Shown: piece after piece, positions 33,501-44,754 of the stretch | Position numbering within the stretch: position 1 is the first letter of the stretch | Layout of the letters: every line of letters starts with the position of its first letter | DNA from: Galbula dea | Taxonomy: Eukaryota > Chordata > Aves > Piciformes > Galbulidae | NCBI GenBank assembly: GCA_013399015.1 | Contig: VWZX01002690.1 | Span: forward strand, 924,360 to 988,359 | Direction of reading: 5' to 3' | DNA length: 64,000 nt | Translations under genes and position numbers: made by a program | Notes under the pieces: generated by a model | What the model was told of the DNA's origin: nothing | What the model saw: the letters and a program-made list of their open reading frames with translations, nothing else | Databases searched by the model: none

Positions 33501-34397
33501 ACTGTATCACTTGCCTTGTCCCTCAGTTGCCCTTTGGTCACCCAGGAAGTCCTGATAACCTTCAAGGCTACAAATACTTTCCTCTCTTTATATTTGCAGC
33601 ACTAAGGTTTCCTAGCATCCTAGTGATAAGTGAGCATAGGAGGAAGTTCTTCACTGTTAGGGTGGTGAGACACTGGAACAGGCTGCCCAGAGAGGTTGTG
33701 GAAGCTCCATCCCTGGAAGCTTTTAAGGCCAGGCTGGATGGGGCCCTGGGCAACCTGATCTAGTGGGAGGTGTCCCTGGCAGGCAGGGGGGTTGGAACTA
33801 GATGATCTTTAAGGTCCTTTCCAAGTCTGTACCCAGCATTCTGCCTTCCCTTGCAGTACTGTGCCCTCACCTGACTCCTACAGTTACCCAGTGTGGCTCT
33901 TGAATATTAGTTTTGATTTTTTTCATCCTTTACAGAGGGAGTTCATTCAGTTCTGCAAAACCTTGTACAGCATGTTTCATGAGGATCCAGAGGAGAATGA
34001 CCTGTATCAAGCCATTGCCACTGTGACCACACTCCTACTTCAGATTGGAGAAGTAGGACAAAGGAGCATCAGCCTGGGGAGTGGATCAGATGAGTTCAGT
34101 GAGGACTTGAAGGCTGAGGCCTCTGCTTTGGACCAGGATGCTGTTTTTACTGATGCTGTGAAGAGCCCTCACAAAGACTCCCAACCCTCCCCTGGGACTG
34201 AAGGGGACTGGACTGTCTCTTTTGAACACATTTTAGCATCCCTCTTGACTGAACAGTCCTTGGTGAACTTCTTTGAGAAGCCTTTAGAACTGAAACCCAA
34301 ACTCCAGAATGCCAAGTTAAATCAATACAGTCTCAAAACAAACAGCCCCAGCTGCCAGTCCAGGGCTGAACACACAAAGCTGAACACACAGCAGTAG
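3439..34397 (+). CDS. TBC1D8: TBC1D8, TBC1 domain family member 8 (Rab GAP), 19 exons, 5' end outside window
   Basis: Joined exons: 3439-3549, 5559-5677, 6066-6294, 9231-9471, 17443-17650, 18781-18975, 20089-20262, 20631-20781, 22661-22875, 23972-24089, 27063-27348, 27819-27948, 28233-28331, 28865-28933, 30231-30471, 31340-31405, 31968-32057, 32216-32316, 33936-34397. All introns are GT-AG and every junction keeps frame, giving 3305 nt = 1100 residues plus TAG. Counting from the first visible residue, GRAM1 is about 105-185, GRAM2 about 243-320, the TBC domain about 458-670 and an EF-hand-like loop about 840-862. The TBC domain keeps the arginine finger (R513 in ERDLHRSLP) and glutamine finger (Q548 in IGYCQ), so GAP activity toward a Rab is expected; which Rab cannot be read here. 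Human TBC1D8 is about 1140 residues, so only a first exon of about 42 codons is missing. The closest alternatives, TBC1D8B and TBC1D9, fit less well: the remembered human TBC1D8 sequence matches nearly throughout, and RPL31 and NPAS2 flank it. Confidence 0.96.
5559..5677 (+). CDS. TBC1D8: TBC1D8 coding exon 3
   Basis: Acceptor TTTTCTAG before 5559 and donor GTAAGG at 5678. It encodes ATAEEINQHWEWLEQNLLHT and then VFDNKEDIVSFVKGKVK, ending in phase 0. The EEINQHW and WLEQNL block is a family signature of the TBC1D8/TBC1D9 N-terminal region. Confidence 0.95.
6066..6294 (+). CDS. TBC1D8: TBC1D8 coding exon 4 (start of GRAM1)
   Basis: Acceptor ACTCAG at 6060-6065 and donor GTAAGT at 6295. The exon begins ALIAEETSSKLAEQEEEPEK (acidic, probably helical) and then enters the first GRAM domain at FNFPEAEKL, CCCWKGKVPRQGWLYLS and CFYSFFLGKE. 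It ends one base into the next leucine codon. Confidence 0.96.
8797..8816. other. T/G homopolymer with one ambiguous base
   Basis: A run of T then G ends in a single N at 8816, the only ambiguous base noticed. It marks uncertain sequencing of a homopolymer in TBC1D8 intron 4; length here should not be trusted. Confidence 0.9.
9231..9471 (+). CDS. TBC1D8: TBC1D8 coding exon 5 (end of GRAM1)
   Basis: Acceptor TGGCAG before 9231 after a long T-rich tract, donor GTAAAG at 9472. It encodes KLIIPWVEVQKLERTSNVLL, a CpG-rich stretch with KERDFSTFLN, then MEQLADVTLRRLLDNELFEL and QITKR, completing GRAM1 and the linker. The following intron of about 8 kb is the largest in the visible gene. Confidence 0.96.
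10862..11228 (+). repeat. CR1 3' end, 5'-truncated
   Basis: Encodes the CR1 motif CKLEEGRFRLDIRRKFFTMR followed by WNRLPREVVEASS, then the 3' UTR and a tail with TATGATTCTGTTCT. It lies in TBC1D8 intron 5. Confidence 0.94.
16275..16690 (-). repeat. CR1 3' end, 5'-truncated
   Basis: Inverted copy of the same subfamily: AGAATGGTCAGAGTTGGAAG marks its 3' end, followed by the CR1 3' UTR and the end of ORF2 with SEGGYKKAGEGLLRRSGSDR in minus-strand sense. Confidence 0.93.
17443..17650 (+). CDS. TBC1D8: TBC1D8 coding exon 6 (start of GRAM2)
   Basis: Acceptor CTCTTAAG at 17435-17442 and donor GTAGAG at 17651. It encodes DLEARAQNEFFRAFFRLPRR, DCCLWTPFSRCHTAGRMYTS and DSYICFASKENGCC, then IIPLRE. 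This is the first two thirds of the second GRAM domain, and the exon ends in phase 0. Confidence 0.95.
18781..18975 (+). CDS. TBC1D8: TBC1D8 coding exon 7 (end of GRAM2)
   Basis: Acceptor GGAAAAG before 18781 has a weak pyrimidine tract, but the frame and homology are clear. It encodes VISIEKMEDTSLLPNPIIVS, FQFIELKDRDTLVENLLQRL and a less conserved tail NPVHCNNLQ. Donor GTACTG is at 18976. The exon is 65 codons, phase 0 at both ends. Confidence 0.93.
20089..20262 (+). CDS. TBC1D8: TBC1D8 coding exon 8 (divergent linker)
   Basis: Acceptor CTTTGCAG at 20081-20088 and donor GTAAGT at 20263, 58 codons in phase 0. It sits between GRAM2 and the TBC domain, where the human protein has a serine- and acid-rich linker. 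Only the end resembles human: LLNAEALRSDFHQSG against a remembered PDALVTAFQQSG-type stretch. Polar, charged and probably disordered. Called an exon from its splice sites, its open frame and the matching position. Confidence 0.85.
20631..20781 (+). CDS. TBC1D8: TBC1D8 coding exon 9 (entry to TBC domain)
   Basis: Acceptor GTTCCCAG before 20631 and donor GTGGGC at 20782. It encodes SREQIKESLWDDHFVEYGRT, VCMFRTEKIRKLVAMGIPES and LRGKLWLLFS. The GIP..LRGKLW block is the first conserved TBC motif. It ends with one base of the aspartate completed by the next exon. Confidence 0.96.
20866..21323 (+). repeat. CR1 3' end, different subfamily
   Basis: Begins near GGACGTGGAGCTTACGATG and decodes LGLFSLEKRRL-like motifs with frame damage. 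The 3' UTR has CCCATGGCAGGGGGGTTGG. More diverged than the 10862-type copies. It contains a short TA run and starts about 85 bp after exon 9. Confidence 0.9.
21846..22480 (-). repeat. CR1 3' part, longest copy of the young-looking subfamily
   Basis: On the minus strand it reads LAAQKAKRILGCSKRSVANR, VILPLYSALLRPHLEYCIQF, RGLEQLCYEGRLRELGLFSL and CKLEEGRFRLDIRRKFFTMR, with the 3' tail at 21846-21870. Long open stretches remain, but it is 5'-truncated. Confidence 0.94.
22661..22875 (+). CDS. TBC1D8: TBC1D8 coding exon 10 (TBC catalytic fingers)
   Basis: Acceptor CTCTGCAG before 22661 and donor GTGAAG at 22876. It carries both catalytic TBC motifs: the arginine finger in EEIERDLHRSLPEHPAF and, at the last codon, the glutamine finger in IGYCQ, with ALRRVLTAYAHRNP between them. 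Known TBC GAPs need both residues for the dual-finger mechanism, so this protein looks catalytically competent. CpG content is high compared with the flanking introns. Confidence 0.97.
23038..23094 (+). repeat. CR1 3' tail fragment
   Basis: Short remnant: CTAGAGGAGCTTTCGAGGTC through TGTGATTCTGTG, the last 55-60 bp of a CR1 element. Confidence 0.8.
23396..23610 (+). repeat. CR1 3' end, older subfamily
   Basis: Decodes RKNFF-like and HWSRLPREVVESPSLETFQG-like CR1 residues with changes, then GTTGCACTAGATCTCCAGAG and a tail TTCTGTGATTCTGTG. Confidence 0.88.
23972..24089 (+). CDS. TBC1D8: TBC1D8 coding exon 11 (TBC domain)
   Basis: Acceptor CTTGTAAG at 23964-23971 and donor GTGAGC at 24090. It encodes SMNILTSVLLLYAKEEEAFW and LLVAVCERMLPDYFNHRVI, hydrophobic core helices of the TBC fold. 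It ends one base into a glycine codon. Confidence 0.96.
24090..27062 (+). other. TBC1D8: TBC1D8 intron 11 (about 3 kb)
   Basis: Unique sequence with no CR1 or exon recognised. Its last 110 bases hold the perfect 83-bp palindrome. Confidence 0.7.
26957..27039. repeat. 83-bp perfect palindrome (41-bp arms, 1-nt centre)
   Basis: The left arm, from TCTTAGCTTTAAAG to CCTGCT (26957-26997), is the exact reverse complement of 26999-27039, around the single base A26998. The right arm ends 23 bp before TBC1D8 exon 12, so it covers the usual branch-point zone. Confidence 0.97.
27063..27348 (+). CDS. TBC1D8: TBC1D8 coding exon 12 (TBC domain)
   Basis: Acceptor TTTGCCAG at 27055-27062 and donor GTATGA at 27349. 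It encodes GAQVDQSVFEELIKEQLPEL, the SLSWFLTLFLSIMPLESAVN block that is strongly conserved in TBC proteins, and VDCFFYDGIKAIFQLGLAIL. A perfect 83-bp palindrome ends 23 bp upstream of this exon. Confidence 0.97.
27819..27948 (+). CDS. TBC1D8: TBC1D8 coding exon 13
   Basis: Acceptor GCCTGCAG at 27811-27818 and donor GTAAAA at 27949. It encodes FLEHVKNEESPLPPIGNHHA, FFSDDQE and ITDSYE-like EIANLIHDSYE. It is the segment immediately after the TBC core and is well conserved with human. Confidence 0.95.
28233..28331 (+). CDS. TBC1D8: TBC1D8 coding exon 14
   Basis: Acceptor CCCTGTAG before 28233 and donor GTGAGT at 28332, 33 codons, phase 0 at both ends. It encodes KFGDHSVAQIEHMRYKHRIR and VLQSHEDTTKQNV, a basic, helix-prone segment. 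Losing the exon would keep the reading frame. Confidence 0.95.
28865..28933 (+). CDS. TBC1D8: TBC1D8 coding exon 15 (short)
   Basis: A 69-bp exon: acceptor TTAAAG before 28865, donor GTTGGT at 28934. It encodes LRVVIPDVLILPEDLEELYD followed by LFK. It is phase 0 at both ends and nearly identical to human. Confidence 0.95.
28934..30230 (+). other. TBC1D8: TBC1D8 intron 15
   Basis: About 1.3 kb of unique intron sequence. No repeat, RNA gene or further exon was recognised. Confidence 0.6.
30231..30471 (+). CDS. TBC1D8: TBC1D8 coding exon 16 (EF-hand-like region)
   Basis: Acceptor CTCCTAG before 30231 and donor GTATGG at 30472. It encodes RHDPSRPYAEQYRIDAQQFA, LSPWTCGEHTHVLAQRTFRL and LDENMDQLIEFKGFASCL. 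The DENMDQLIEF run resembles an EF-hand loop but lacks the full set of acidic calcium ligands, so calcium binding is doubtful. CpG-rich. Confidence 0.96.
30730..30845 (+). repeat. CR1 internal fragment
   Basis: Encodes RLVRGLESNSHEEQLRELGL followed by RKRRLRGDLR, an internal piece of CR1 ORF2 with no 3' tail. Confidence 0.85.
31340..31405 (+). CDS. TBC1D8: TBC1D8 coding exon 17 (short)
   Basis: A 66-bp exon: acceptor CTTGCAG before 31340, donor GTAAGA at 31406. It encodes VMYNGEMNEKIKFLYKLHIP, the helix that follows the EF-hand-like loop. It is phase 1 on both sides, so skipping would keep frame. Confidence 0.95.
31968..32057 (+). CDS. TBC1D8: TBC1D8 coding exon 18
   Basis: A 90-bp exon: acceptor GGGTAG before 31968, donor GTATGT at 32058. 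It encodes LTEDERDSQSPLKNPLLSTS and RPLVIGKSN, a serine- and proline-rich linker. It is phase 1 on both sides. Confidence 0.94.
32216..32316 (+). CDS. TBC1D8: TBC1D8 coding exon 19
   Basis: The acceptor is AAAAAAAG before 32216, an A-rich and atypical tract, with donor GTATGT at 32317. It encodes DAVDYQKQLKQMLKDLAKEK followed by ETRTDKELPKMSQ, a charged helix likely to form a coiled coil. The next intron carries two CR1 copies. Confidence 0.93.
32705..33332 (+). repeat. CR1 3' part
   Basis: Decodes CAQVAKKANGILACIKNSVA, LEQVQRRATRLVKGLE and RELGLFSLEKRRLRGDLITL, then reaches a 3' end GGACTTGATGGTCTCAGAGG and TGATTCTATGAT. It lies in TBC1D8 intron 19. Confidence 0.93.
33631..33826 (+). repeat. 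CR1 3' end, 5'-truncated
   Basis: Reads HRRKFFTVRVVRHWNRLPRE and SLEAFKARLDGALGNLI, then the 3' UTR of the 10862-type subfamily. It ends about 110 bp before the last TBC1D8 exon. Confidence 0.92.
33936..34397 (+). CDS. TBC1D8: TBC1D8 terminal coding exon 20
   Basis: Acceptor CTTTACAG at 33928-33935; TAG stop at 34395-34397. It encodes REFIQFCKTLYSMFHEDPEE, DLYQAIATVTTLLLQIGEVG, a divergent acidic and serine-rich linker, then DWTVSFEHILASLLTEQSLV and NFFEKPLELK. The ends are strongly conserved with human, while the middle and the last 20 residues are not. Confidence 0.97.
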   Translation, partial: REFIQFCKTLYSMFHEDPEENDLYQAIATVTTLLLQIGEVGQRSISLGSGSDEFSEDLKAEASALDQDAVFTDAVKSPHKDSQPSPGTEGDWTVSFEHILASLLTEQSLVNFFEKPLELKPKLQNAKLNQYSLKTNSPSCQSRAEHTKLNTQQ

Positions 34398-34932
34398 CAG
34401 ACCTGGACAGAAACACTGAGATGCACTGAAATGATGCCAAAGCACATACTGTAACAAAGAAAAAGGCTTTCAGTTAGCACTGGATTGCTGATAAATAATT
34501 GGGTGGTCTGTGGTCTTCAGGTGAAAAGCTTTAAAAGCTAAAGGGGGGGTAGGTTTGTTTTGTTTGTGCCATTGATTTATGAATGATGTTCTTGTTTGGA
34601 AGGTAAAAGGAAGCATCTGGCCACAGTGTGAAGACACTGAAGTCCTCTTCCACCCTGGGACAGCAGAGGCTGTGGCTCCACTTGTCCTTTTTTGGTTTTC
34701 ATTTTAAACAGGGGAAAACACTTCTCAGCTACTGTCTGCATTTTGTTTGGGTTGCCTTTTGTTTGCACTAATACTGAAAACTGTTTCAATGCTGGTAATT
34801 GAAACTATTTTAATATATTGGACTGTACTCCAGTTTGTATGTCTGGCTGAAATGGTAAGTGTACATGGACTGTGCTTCTGATGTTGGTCTGTGAAACCAT
34901 GCACTTTTCAATAAACCCTTTTTGTACTACAC
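34398..34932 (+). other. TBC1D8: TBC1D8 3' untranslated region
   Basis: About 535 bp from the stop codon to the expected cleavage site 15-20 bp after the AATAAA at 34910-34915. It is AT-rich with no repeat seen. The end is inferred from the signal, not observed. Confidence 0.8.
34910..34915 (+). terminator. TBC1D8: TBC1D8 poly(A) signal AATAAA
   Basis: Canonical AATAAA about 510 bp after the TBC1D8 stop codon, followed by the T-rich CCCTTTTTGT. It is the only canonical signal seen in this 3' UTR on the plus strand. Confidence 0.85.
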
Positions 34933-35470
34933 TGGCAGTTACTTATTCATGTATGGAAGCCAAGTGCCTTTAGTCCCTCCCTCATTAAACTAACTCCCTC
35001 AGCTAGGCATGCTCACAATGAATTCACTGCTCAGAAGCCCATGTTTCAGTGCAGTGCACAGCCTGGGAGAAGCCTGCTTACTGATCCTGTCCAGGAGACC
35101 AGCACAGGACAACATGCAGGGAGTTTACTTGATCCACAAGAGATGAAACAGATGAAGTTCTGATCTAATACTTTAAGGGTTGGGGTTTTTGTTGCTTGGT
35201 CTTAAAGTACCTGTGTAGTGGTTCTCTATTCCCATGGGAAAACAAAACCACTAGGCCTCTGGAGCTCACCCATAAACACTCATCTCCTCCCTACCCCACT
35301 CACATGGAACAGAAGTTTGCAGTATCTTTAATTAAAGAAAACAACCACAGCATTATGTAGAAGCCCAAAGAAAGCAGGATGCTTTAAGATGAGGTCACCT
35401 GTTCAACTTGATGCTTCATGGATGAAAGCTGGAAGAGACTGGTAAAGAAAAAAGACCAACTTGGGAATAA
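34933..35470. other. Convergent intergenic spacer TBC1D8 / RPL31
   Basis: About 540 bp between the inferred cleavage sites of two tail-to-tail genes. No ORF, repeat or RNA gene was recognised. Read-through transcripts from either side would overlap here. Confidence 0.6.
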
Positions 35471-35486
35471 ACTTTGTTTTTATCCT

Positions 35487-35492
35487 TTTATT
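35487..35492 (-). terminator. RPL31: RPL31 poly(A) signal AATAAA
   Basis: TTTATT on the plus strand reads AATAAA on the minus strand, 15 bases after the stop codon. A 3' UTR of roughly 35-40 nt is expected. Confidence 0.85.
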
Positions 35493-35507
35493 GCAATGAA
35501 ACTCAGT

Positions 35508-40850
<5,343 letters not shown>

Positions 40851-41189
40851 TCAGTTCCTTACAAGTCACGCAGTTCCCACATTCAGCAACTCAAGATTAA
40901 GCCTAACCCATCCCCGGGGGTGGCACCACTTGTGCATTTCACACAGCAACTTTCTAGCGCCACAAATGCTTTATTCACATCTCCCTGACACAAACACGAA
41001 ATGCACCAGACTCTTTTGACACTTCCCATGAAAATCGGGCTCCTAGCCAGCCCCAGCACCCCCAAGACCACTCCGTCCAGCTCCTGCATGTCCAAAACCT
41101 TTCCTTCTCCAAGACGACCCAGGGCAACTCTGCCCAACCCGGAATGGAGATGACGGTGGCAGAGAGGCACCTGCCAGGGACCGACTGTG

Positions 41190-41800
41190 ACCTACGGCTT
41201 CTCCCTCCCTCCCCAAGGCCCAGAAGGGGCCGCAACTCCCCGCAAGAACTCCGCAGTCCTCCTCGGGCCTGCGCCCTGCGCGACACAGCGCAGGCCTCGG
41301 GGTAGGAGGTATCAGGGAGATGGGTGCCGGCCCCACCGAAAGCGGACCCGCCAAGAGCTACCACCCGGTGCCTCCCGCTTCGGGACACCCTCCGCGCCGG
41401 ACCGGGCCAAGGACCCTCTCCCGCCGCGGGATGTACGAGGCGGATGGAGAAGGATTCGGCAGCCCAGGCCTCAAGCGCTACTCACCCTGCTCAGGCAAAG
41501 GCCGGAAAGGAGCTCGCAGAGCACAGTGGGAGCTAGGAGCCCTTCCGGGTCGCGGGGAAGGGGAGGGAGGGAGGAGCTCCGCCAGGCGGCGCCGGCAGCG
41601 GCGGTAAAACGCAGAAGTCGTAGCCTTAGCGGTTGGTGTGTGGAGTGTCTGTCGGTATCGGGGAGCTGTGATGGGTCCTGCGGCAGTTTGCCCCTCGGGG
41701 GGCGGTTGCTGACCCCGGAGGCAGTGACCCTCAGCTCACCCGACCCGAGCGCTGCTTCTGGTTCAGCCTCGAACCGGAGTCCTGAGGCAGGTTTGCCGGT
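41190..41800. promoter_or_regulatory. RPL31: CpG island with RPL31 promoter
   Basis: A GC- and CpG-dense block stands out from AT-richer flanks and covers the RPL31 leader exon. On the minus strand an ETS/GABP-type CCGGAAG (41542-41548) lies about 30 bp upstream of the inferred start, a common arrangement in ribosomal-protein promoters. No clear TATA box was seen. Long open frames across the island are a composition effect. The promoter role is inferred. Confidence 0.8.
41486..41512 (-). other. RPL31: RPL31 non-coding leader exon 1 (5'-TOP)
   Basis: On the minus strand a pyrimidine run CTCCTTTCC, typical of the 5'-terminal oligopyrimidine start of ribosomal-protein mRNAs, begins near 41512. 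The leader runs to a donor GTGAGT just below 41486. Splicing to the acceptor at 40768-40770 would place 10 leader bases before the ATG. The start site is inferred from the TOP motif. Confidence 0.7.
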
Positions 41801-41823
41801 GGAGCGAGCTACTGGCCGCCCCT

Positions 41824-42143
41824 CAGGCGGCTGCCTGCCCTCCTGCCCCTCTGTGGAGAGACTTGTCTTCCAGGTGGCTGCCTGTCTACCTGCCCCCGTT
41901 GTTTAGGGGTCTTCCTCCAGGTGGCTGCTTGCATACCTGCTCCCCCTGTTTAGGGATCTTTCCTCCAGGTAGCTGCCTGCCTGGCTGGCTCCTTGTGTAG
42001 GGATTTTCTTCCAGGTGGCTTCCTGCCTCTCTCTGGAGGGAACTGTCTTCAGGTGGCTGCCTGTCTACCTTCCCCCGTTGTTTAGGGATCTTCTTCCAGG
42101 TGGCTGCCTGCATACCTGCTCCCTTATTTAGGGATCTGTCTTC
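41824..42143. repeat. Minisatellite, seven units of 38-48 bp
   Basis: Units begin CAGGTGGCTGCCTG (or a close variant) at 41824, 41871, 41918, 41966, 42012, 42050 and 42097, and most end GTTTAGGGATCTTCTTC. Units 2 and 6 are very alike, and so are 3 and 7, suggesting higher-order duplication of a multi-unit block. The array directly abuts the RPL31 CpG island. Confidence 0.9.
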
Positions 42144-42243
42144 TGGGTGCTGTGTTGCATGGGGAGCTCGGTTTGGGTTGTTGTGCTTCTAGCAGGCAGG
42201 ATGCTTTGTATGAATCTGCAGCTCCTATTCCTGAGACAGAACC

Positions 42244-42652
42244 TAGATCACCTCCCCTACGAGGACGGGCTGGGAGAGTTGGAGTTTTTCAGCCTAGAGG
42301 AGAGAAGGCTCCAGGGAGACCTTATAACAGCCTTCCAGTACCTAAAGGGAGCCTTCCTACAGAGGAACCTGGGAGTGTAGTGATAGGATGAGGGGTAATG
42401 GCTTTAGCCTGAAAGAGGGTAGATTTCGATTAGAGAGAAGGAAGAAATTTTTTACTATGAGGGTGGTGAAGCACTGAAACAGGTTATCCAGACAGGTTGT
42501 GGGTGCCCCATCCCTGGAAGCCTTCAAGGGGCCAGGCTGATGAGGCTTTGAGCAACCTGGTCTAGTGGAAGGTGCCTGCCCATGGCAAGGGGTTGGAACT
42601 AGATGATCTTTAAGGTCCCTTCTAACCCAACCCATCCTATGATTCTATTCCA
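42244..42652 (+). repeat. CR1 3' end
   Basis: Reads LPYEDGLGELEFFSLEERRL, then a damaged frame, then ACTAGATGATCTTTAAGGTC and CCTATGATTCTATT. It lies just beyond the minisatellite in the RPL31-NPAS2 spacer. Confidence 0.92.
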
Positions 42653-43059
42653 GTGTGGGGTAGCAGTCTTTAGTAACCACCCTGCCTGGCCACCTGCCTG
42701 GAAAACGACCCAAGCAGAACAACTATGTTGCAACAAGCCAGATCTTGGCTTTGATGAACTAGAACAAGAGCCCAGCTCTGTGAAAAGGACTGGCACTGCA
42801 TTGTGGCTGCAACAAGAAACAAGGGCAGTAATCCAAACCCAGGATGTGTGTATAGGGAAGAAATGAGAGGGAGCATGAAAAACTAGGTATTGACAGCAAT
42901 CTGTTCTTGCAAGTGCTCTGATTCCTTCCAAACAATAGATGAAATCAGCTTAGTAGAAGGCAACCCCACCCTATTGACAGCTTTTCCCAGTTAACACCTT
43001 GCAGTACAGCTGCTGTTTTGAGTAGTGTTTGCTCTGAGGCTGAGCTTGGTTTGAACATA

Positions 43060-43110
43060 CCAACTAGATGATCTTTCGAGGTCCCTTCCAGCTCCTAACA
43101 TTCTGTGACA
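43060..43110 (+). repeat. CR1 3' tail fragment
   Basis: ACCAACTAGATGATCTTTCG followed by AGGTCCCTTCC and CATTCTGTGAC, the last 50 bp of a CR1 element. Confidence 0.8.
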
Positions 43111-43938
43111 CCCACTGGCAATCAGGAGAGATGTGGGTGTATTGTAACTATTCCTGAGGGTAAACCAGATTATTAAAGGAATTTTCTTGTCCTGTGACAC
43201 TTGAGAGCTATCAAGTGCTGATTCCACAGGGATTTCCTCTGAGGTGCTGGTGTTCCTTCATTACCTCTTTCCTGCATGAACTATTTGGCCTACAAATTTT
43301 CCCTCCCTTTTCCCAGATGAAGCCCTTACAGGAGTGGGTGGGATTTATGAAATGATGGCCTCTAACTTAGCCAGCTGGCCTCCACTTAGACTTGTCTATT
43401 GTTAATGGAAAGAGAGGTTCCTTCAGACATTCAGTGAAAGCACCTGAGGGTTTAGTTTTTTAGTCTTCCATCTGGTGGGGTCACTCTTGCTTCACTGACA
43501 GCAAGAATTGAAAGAGATGAGCAGGGTAACTCAGACTGATACCCCCAGAGTTAGCAGTAAAAAGTTTCTTAGAGACCAGAAGTGATCTCTAAATGCTTTT
43601 TAGGGAGCAGATACTCATCTTCCTTCAAAGTGAAGCAAAAGCATTGTATGGACTGAAACACACCTGCACTGATCAGTGCCACCAGCCAGTCTTGCCGTGG
43701 AAGCAGCAGGGTTATTTTGCCAGTGGGTTTCCTTCATTCAAAAATGTCCTTTTTTTTTTTTCTCAGAAAGTTTACTTTTACCATTTCAGCTCCCAATGAC
43801 CTCTATTGCTCCTCTATGGCACAGAAACCAGAGCTGAACACATGGGCCCTGGTGATGTGATCCTTGGCACTGAAGGGAAGGAAGGGCAGCATGGTCTGCA
43901 CTCTCTGGAAGCTAATGCTGGTTTGGGTGGCTGCAAGC

Positions 43939-44042
43939 TGTCCTGAGGGCCACTCCCTGTCAGTCTTGCTGTGGTGAATGAAAACATCACTGTCCTGGGG
44001 GCCATTCCCTTTCAGTCTTGCTGCAGTGAATGAACACAGGAC
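43939..44042. repeat. 52-bp tandem duplication
   Basis: Two adjacent units (43939-43990 and 43991-44042), each beginning TGTCCTG, sharing TCAGTCTTGCTG and GTGAATGAA, with several substitutions. An older event than the 34-bp duplication. Confidence 0.85.
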
Positions 44043-44620
44043 AGTGCTCAGTTATCCACCTTGTTCAGTGCAGGAGGTTGCTCCTCCTGCAGCAGAATTA
44101 GCAGAGGGGAAGCAGAGCTGTACCTTGGCTGCTCTGCCCTGGAGTCAGCTGGAATTTAACATGAAAGAGAGTCTGCATGAGGATGCCAACATGGGAACCA
44201 GGCTGTCTGTAGTGTAGGCAGGGTAGCAATTCCATCAGAGAAGTACCAGAAAACTCAGGACAGCAATGTCTTTGAACGCTGAAGTTGGACACGTGTCAGA
44301 GCCTTGGTGTGTGCTGGCTCAAACCATTGGTTGAAACATCTGTTCTGTCCTAATCTAAAACTGTTTGGTTGGAAATACAGAGCTGCCTGAGGTCTTTAAA
44401 GTTTTAAAGGAGCTGCCTTGGCTAGCAGCTAATGTAACTTCTGAGCTATGATTCTCATCTATGCCATGACAAAGATCCCATTGGATAAGAATTGCTTTTA
44501 GCACCTGGGTGCCAAACACCATGCAAAGCTACAGCTAATGGTAAAAATCTAAAGTGAATCACATAGTTGAAGAGCCACAGGAAAATGTGTGCAAGTCCTG
44601 CAATAAAGCCTTTTGGCTAT

Positions 44621-44631
44621 TTTATTTTATT
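44621..44631 (-). terminator. NPAS2: NPAS2 distal poly(A) signals (two overlapping AATAAA)
   Basis: Plus-strand TTTATTTTATT reads as two overlapping AATAAA hexamers on the minus strand. They lie about 1.3 kb downstream of the stop and are the most distal candidates before the intergenic spacer. Confidence 0.6.
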
Positions 44632-44748
44632 CTACAAATAAAGACAACATGTCCATCATTTAATGGATAAAAATAATAGTTTGAGTTGTATATATATATA
44701 TAGCATGAAACAGTAGTTCCCTTCACAAAAACATTTCTAATTCATTAG

Positions 44749-44754
44749 TTTATT
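44749..44754 (-). terminator. NPAS2: Alternative NPAS2 poly(A) signal
   Basis: Plus-strand TTTATT is AATAAA on the minus strand, about 120 bp upstream of the distal signals in transcript sense. Use is unproven. Confidence 0.4.

Larger units (their letters stand above)
42653..44604. other. RPL31-NPAS2 intergenic spacer
   Basis: Unique sequence containing a CR1 tail at 43060-43110 and a 52-bp tandem duplication at 43939-44042. No gene was recognised. Confidence 0.6.

Noticed and set aside
41187..41906. A 239-codon open frame on the plus strand over the CpG island
   Set aside because: High GC removes stop codons by chance. The translation is low-complexity Arg/Gly/Pro/Ala with no family resemblance, and it overlaps the RPL31 promoter and leader exon.
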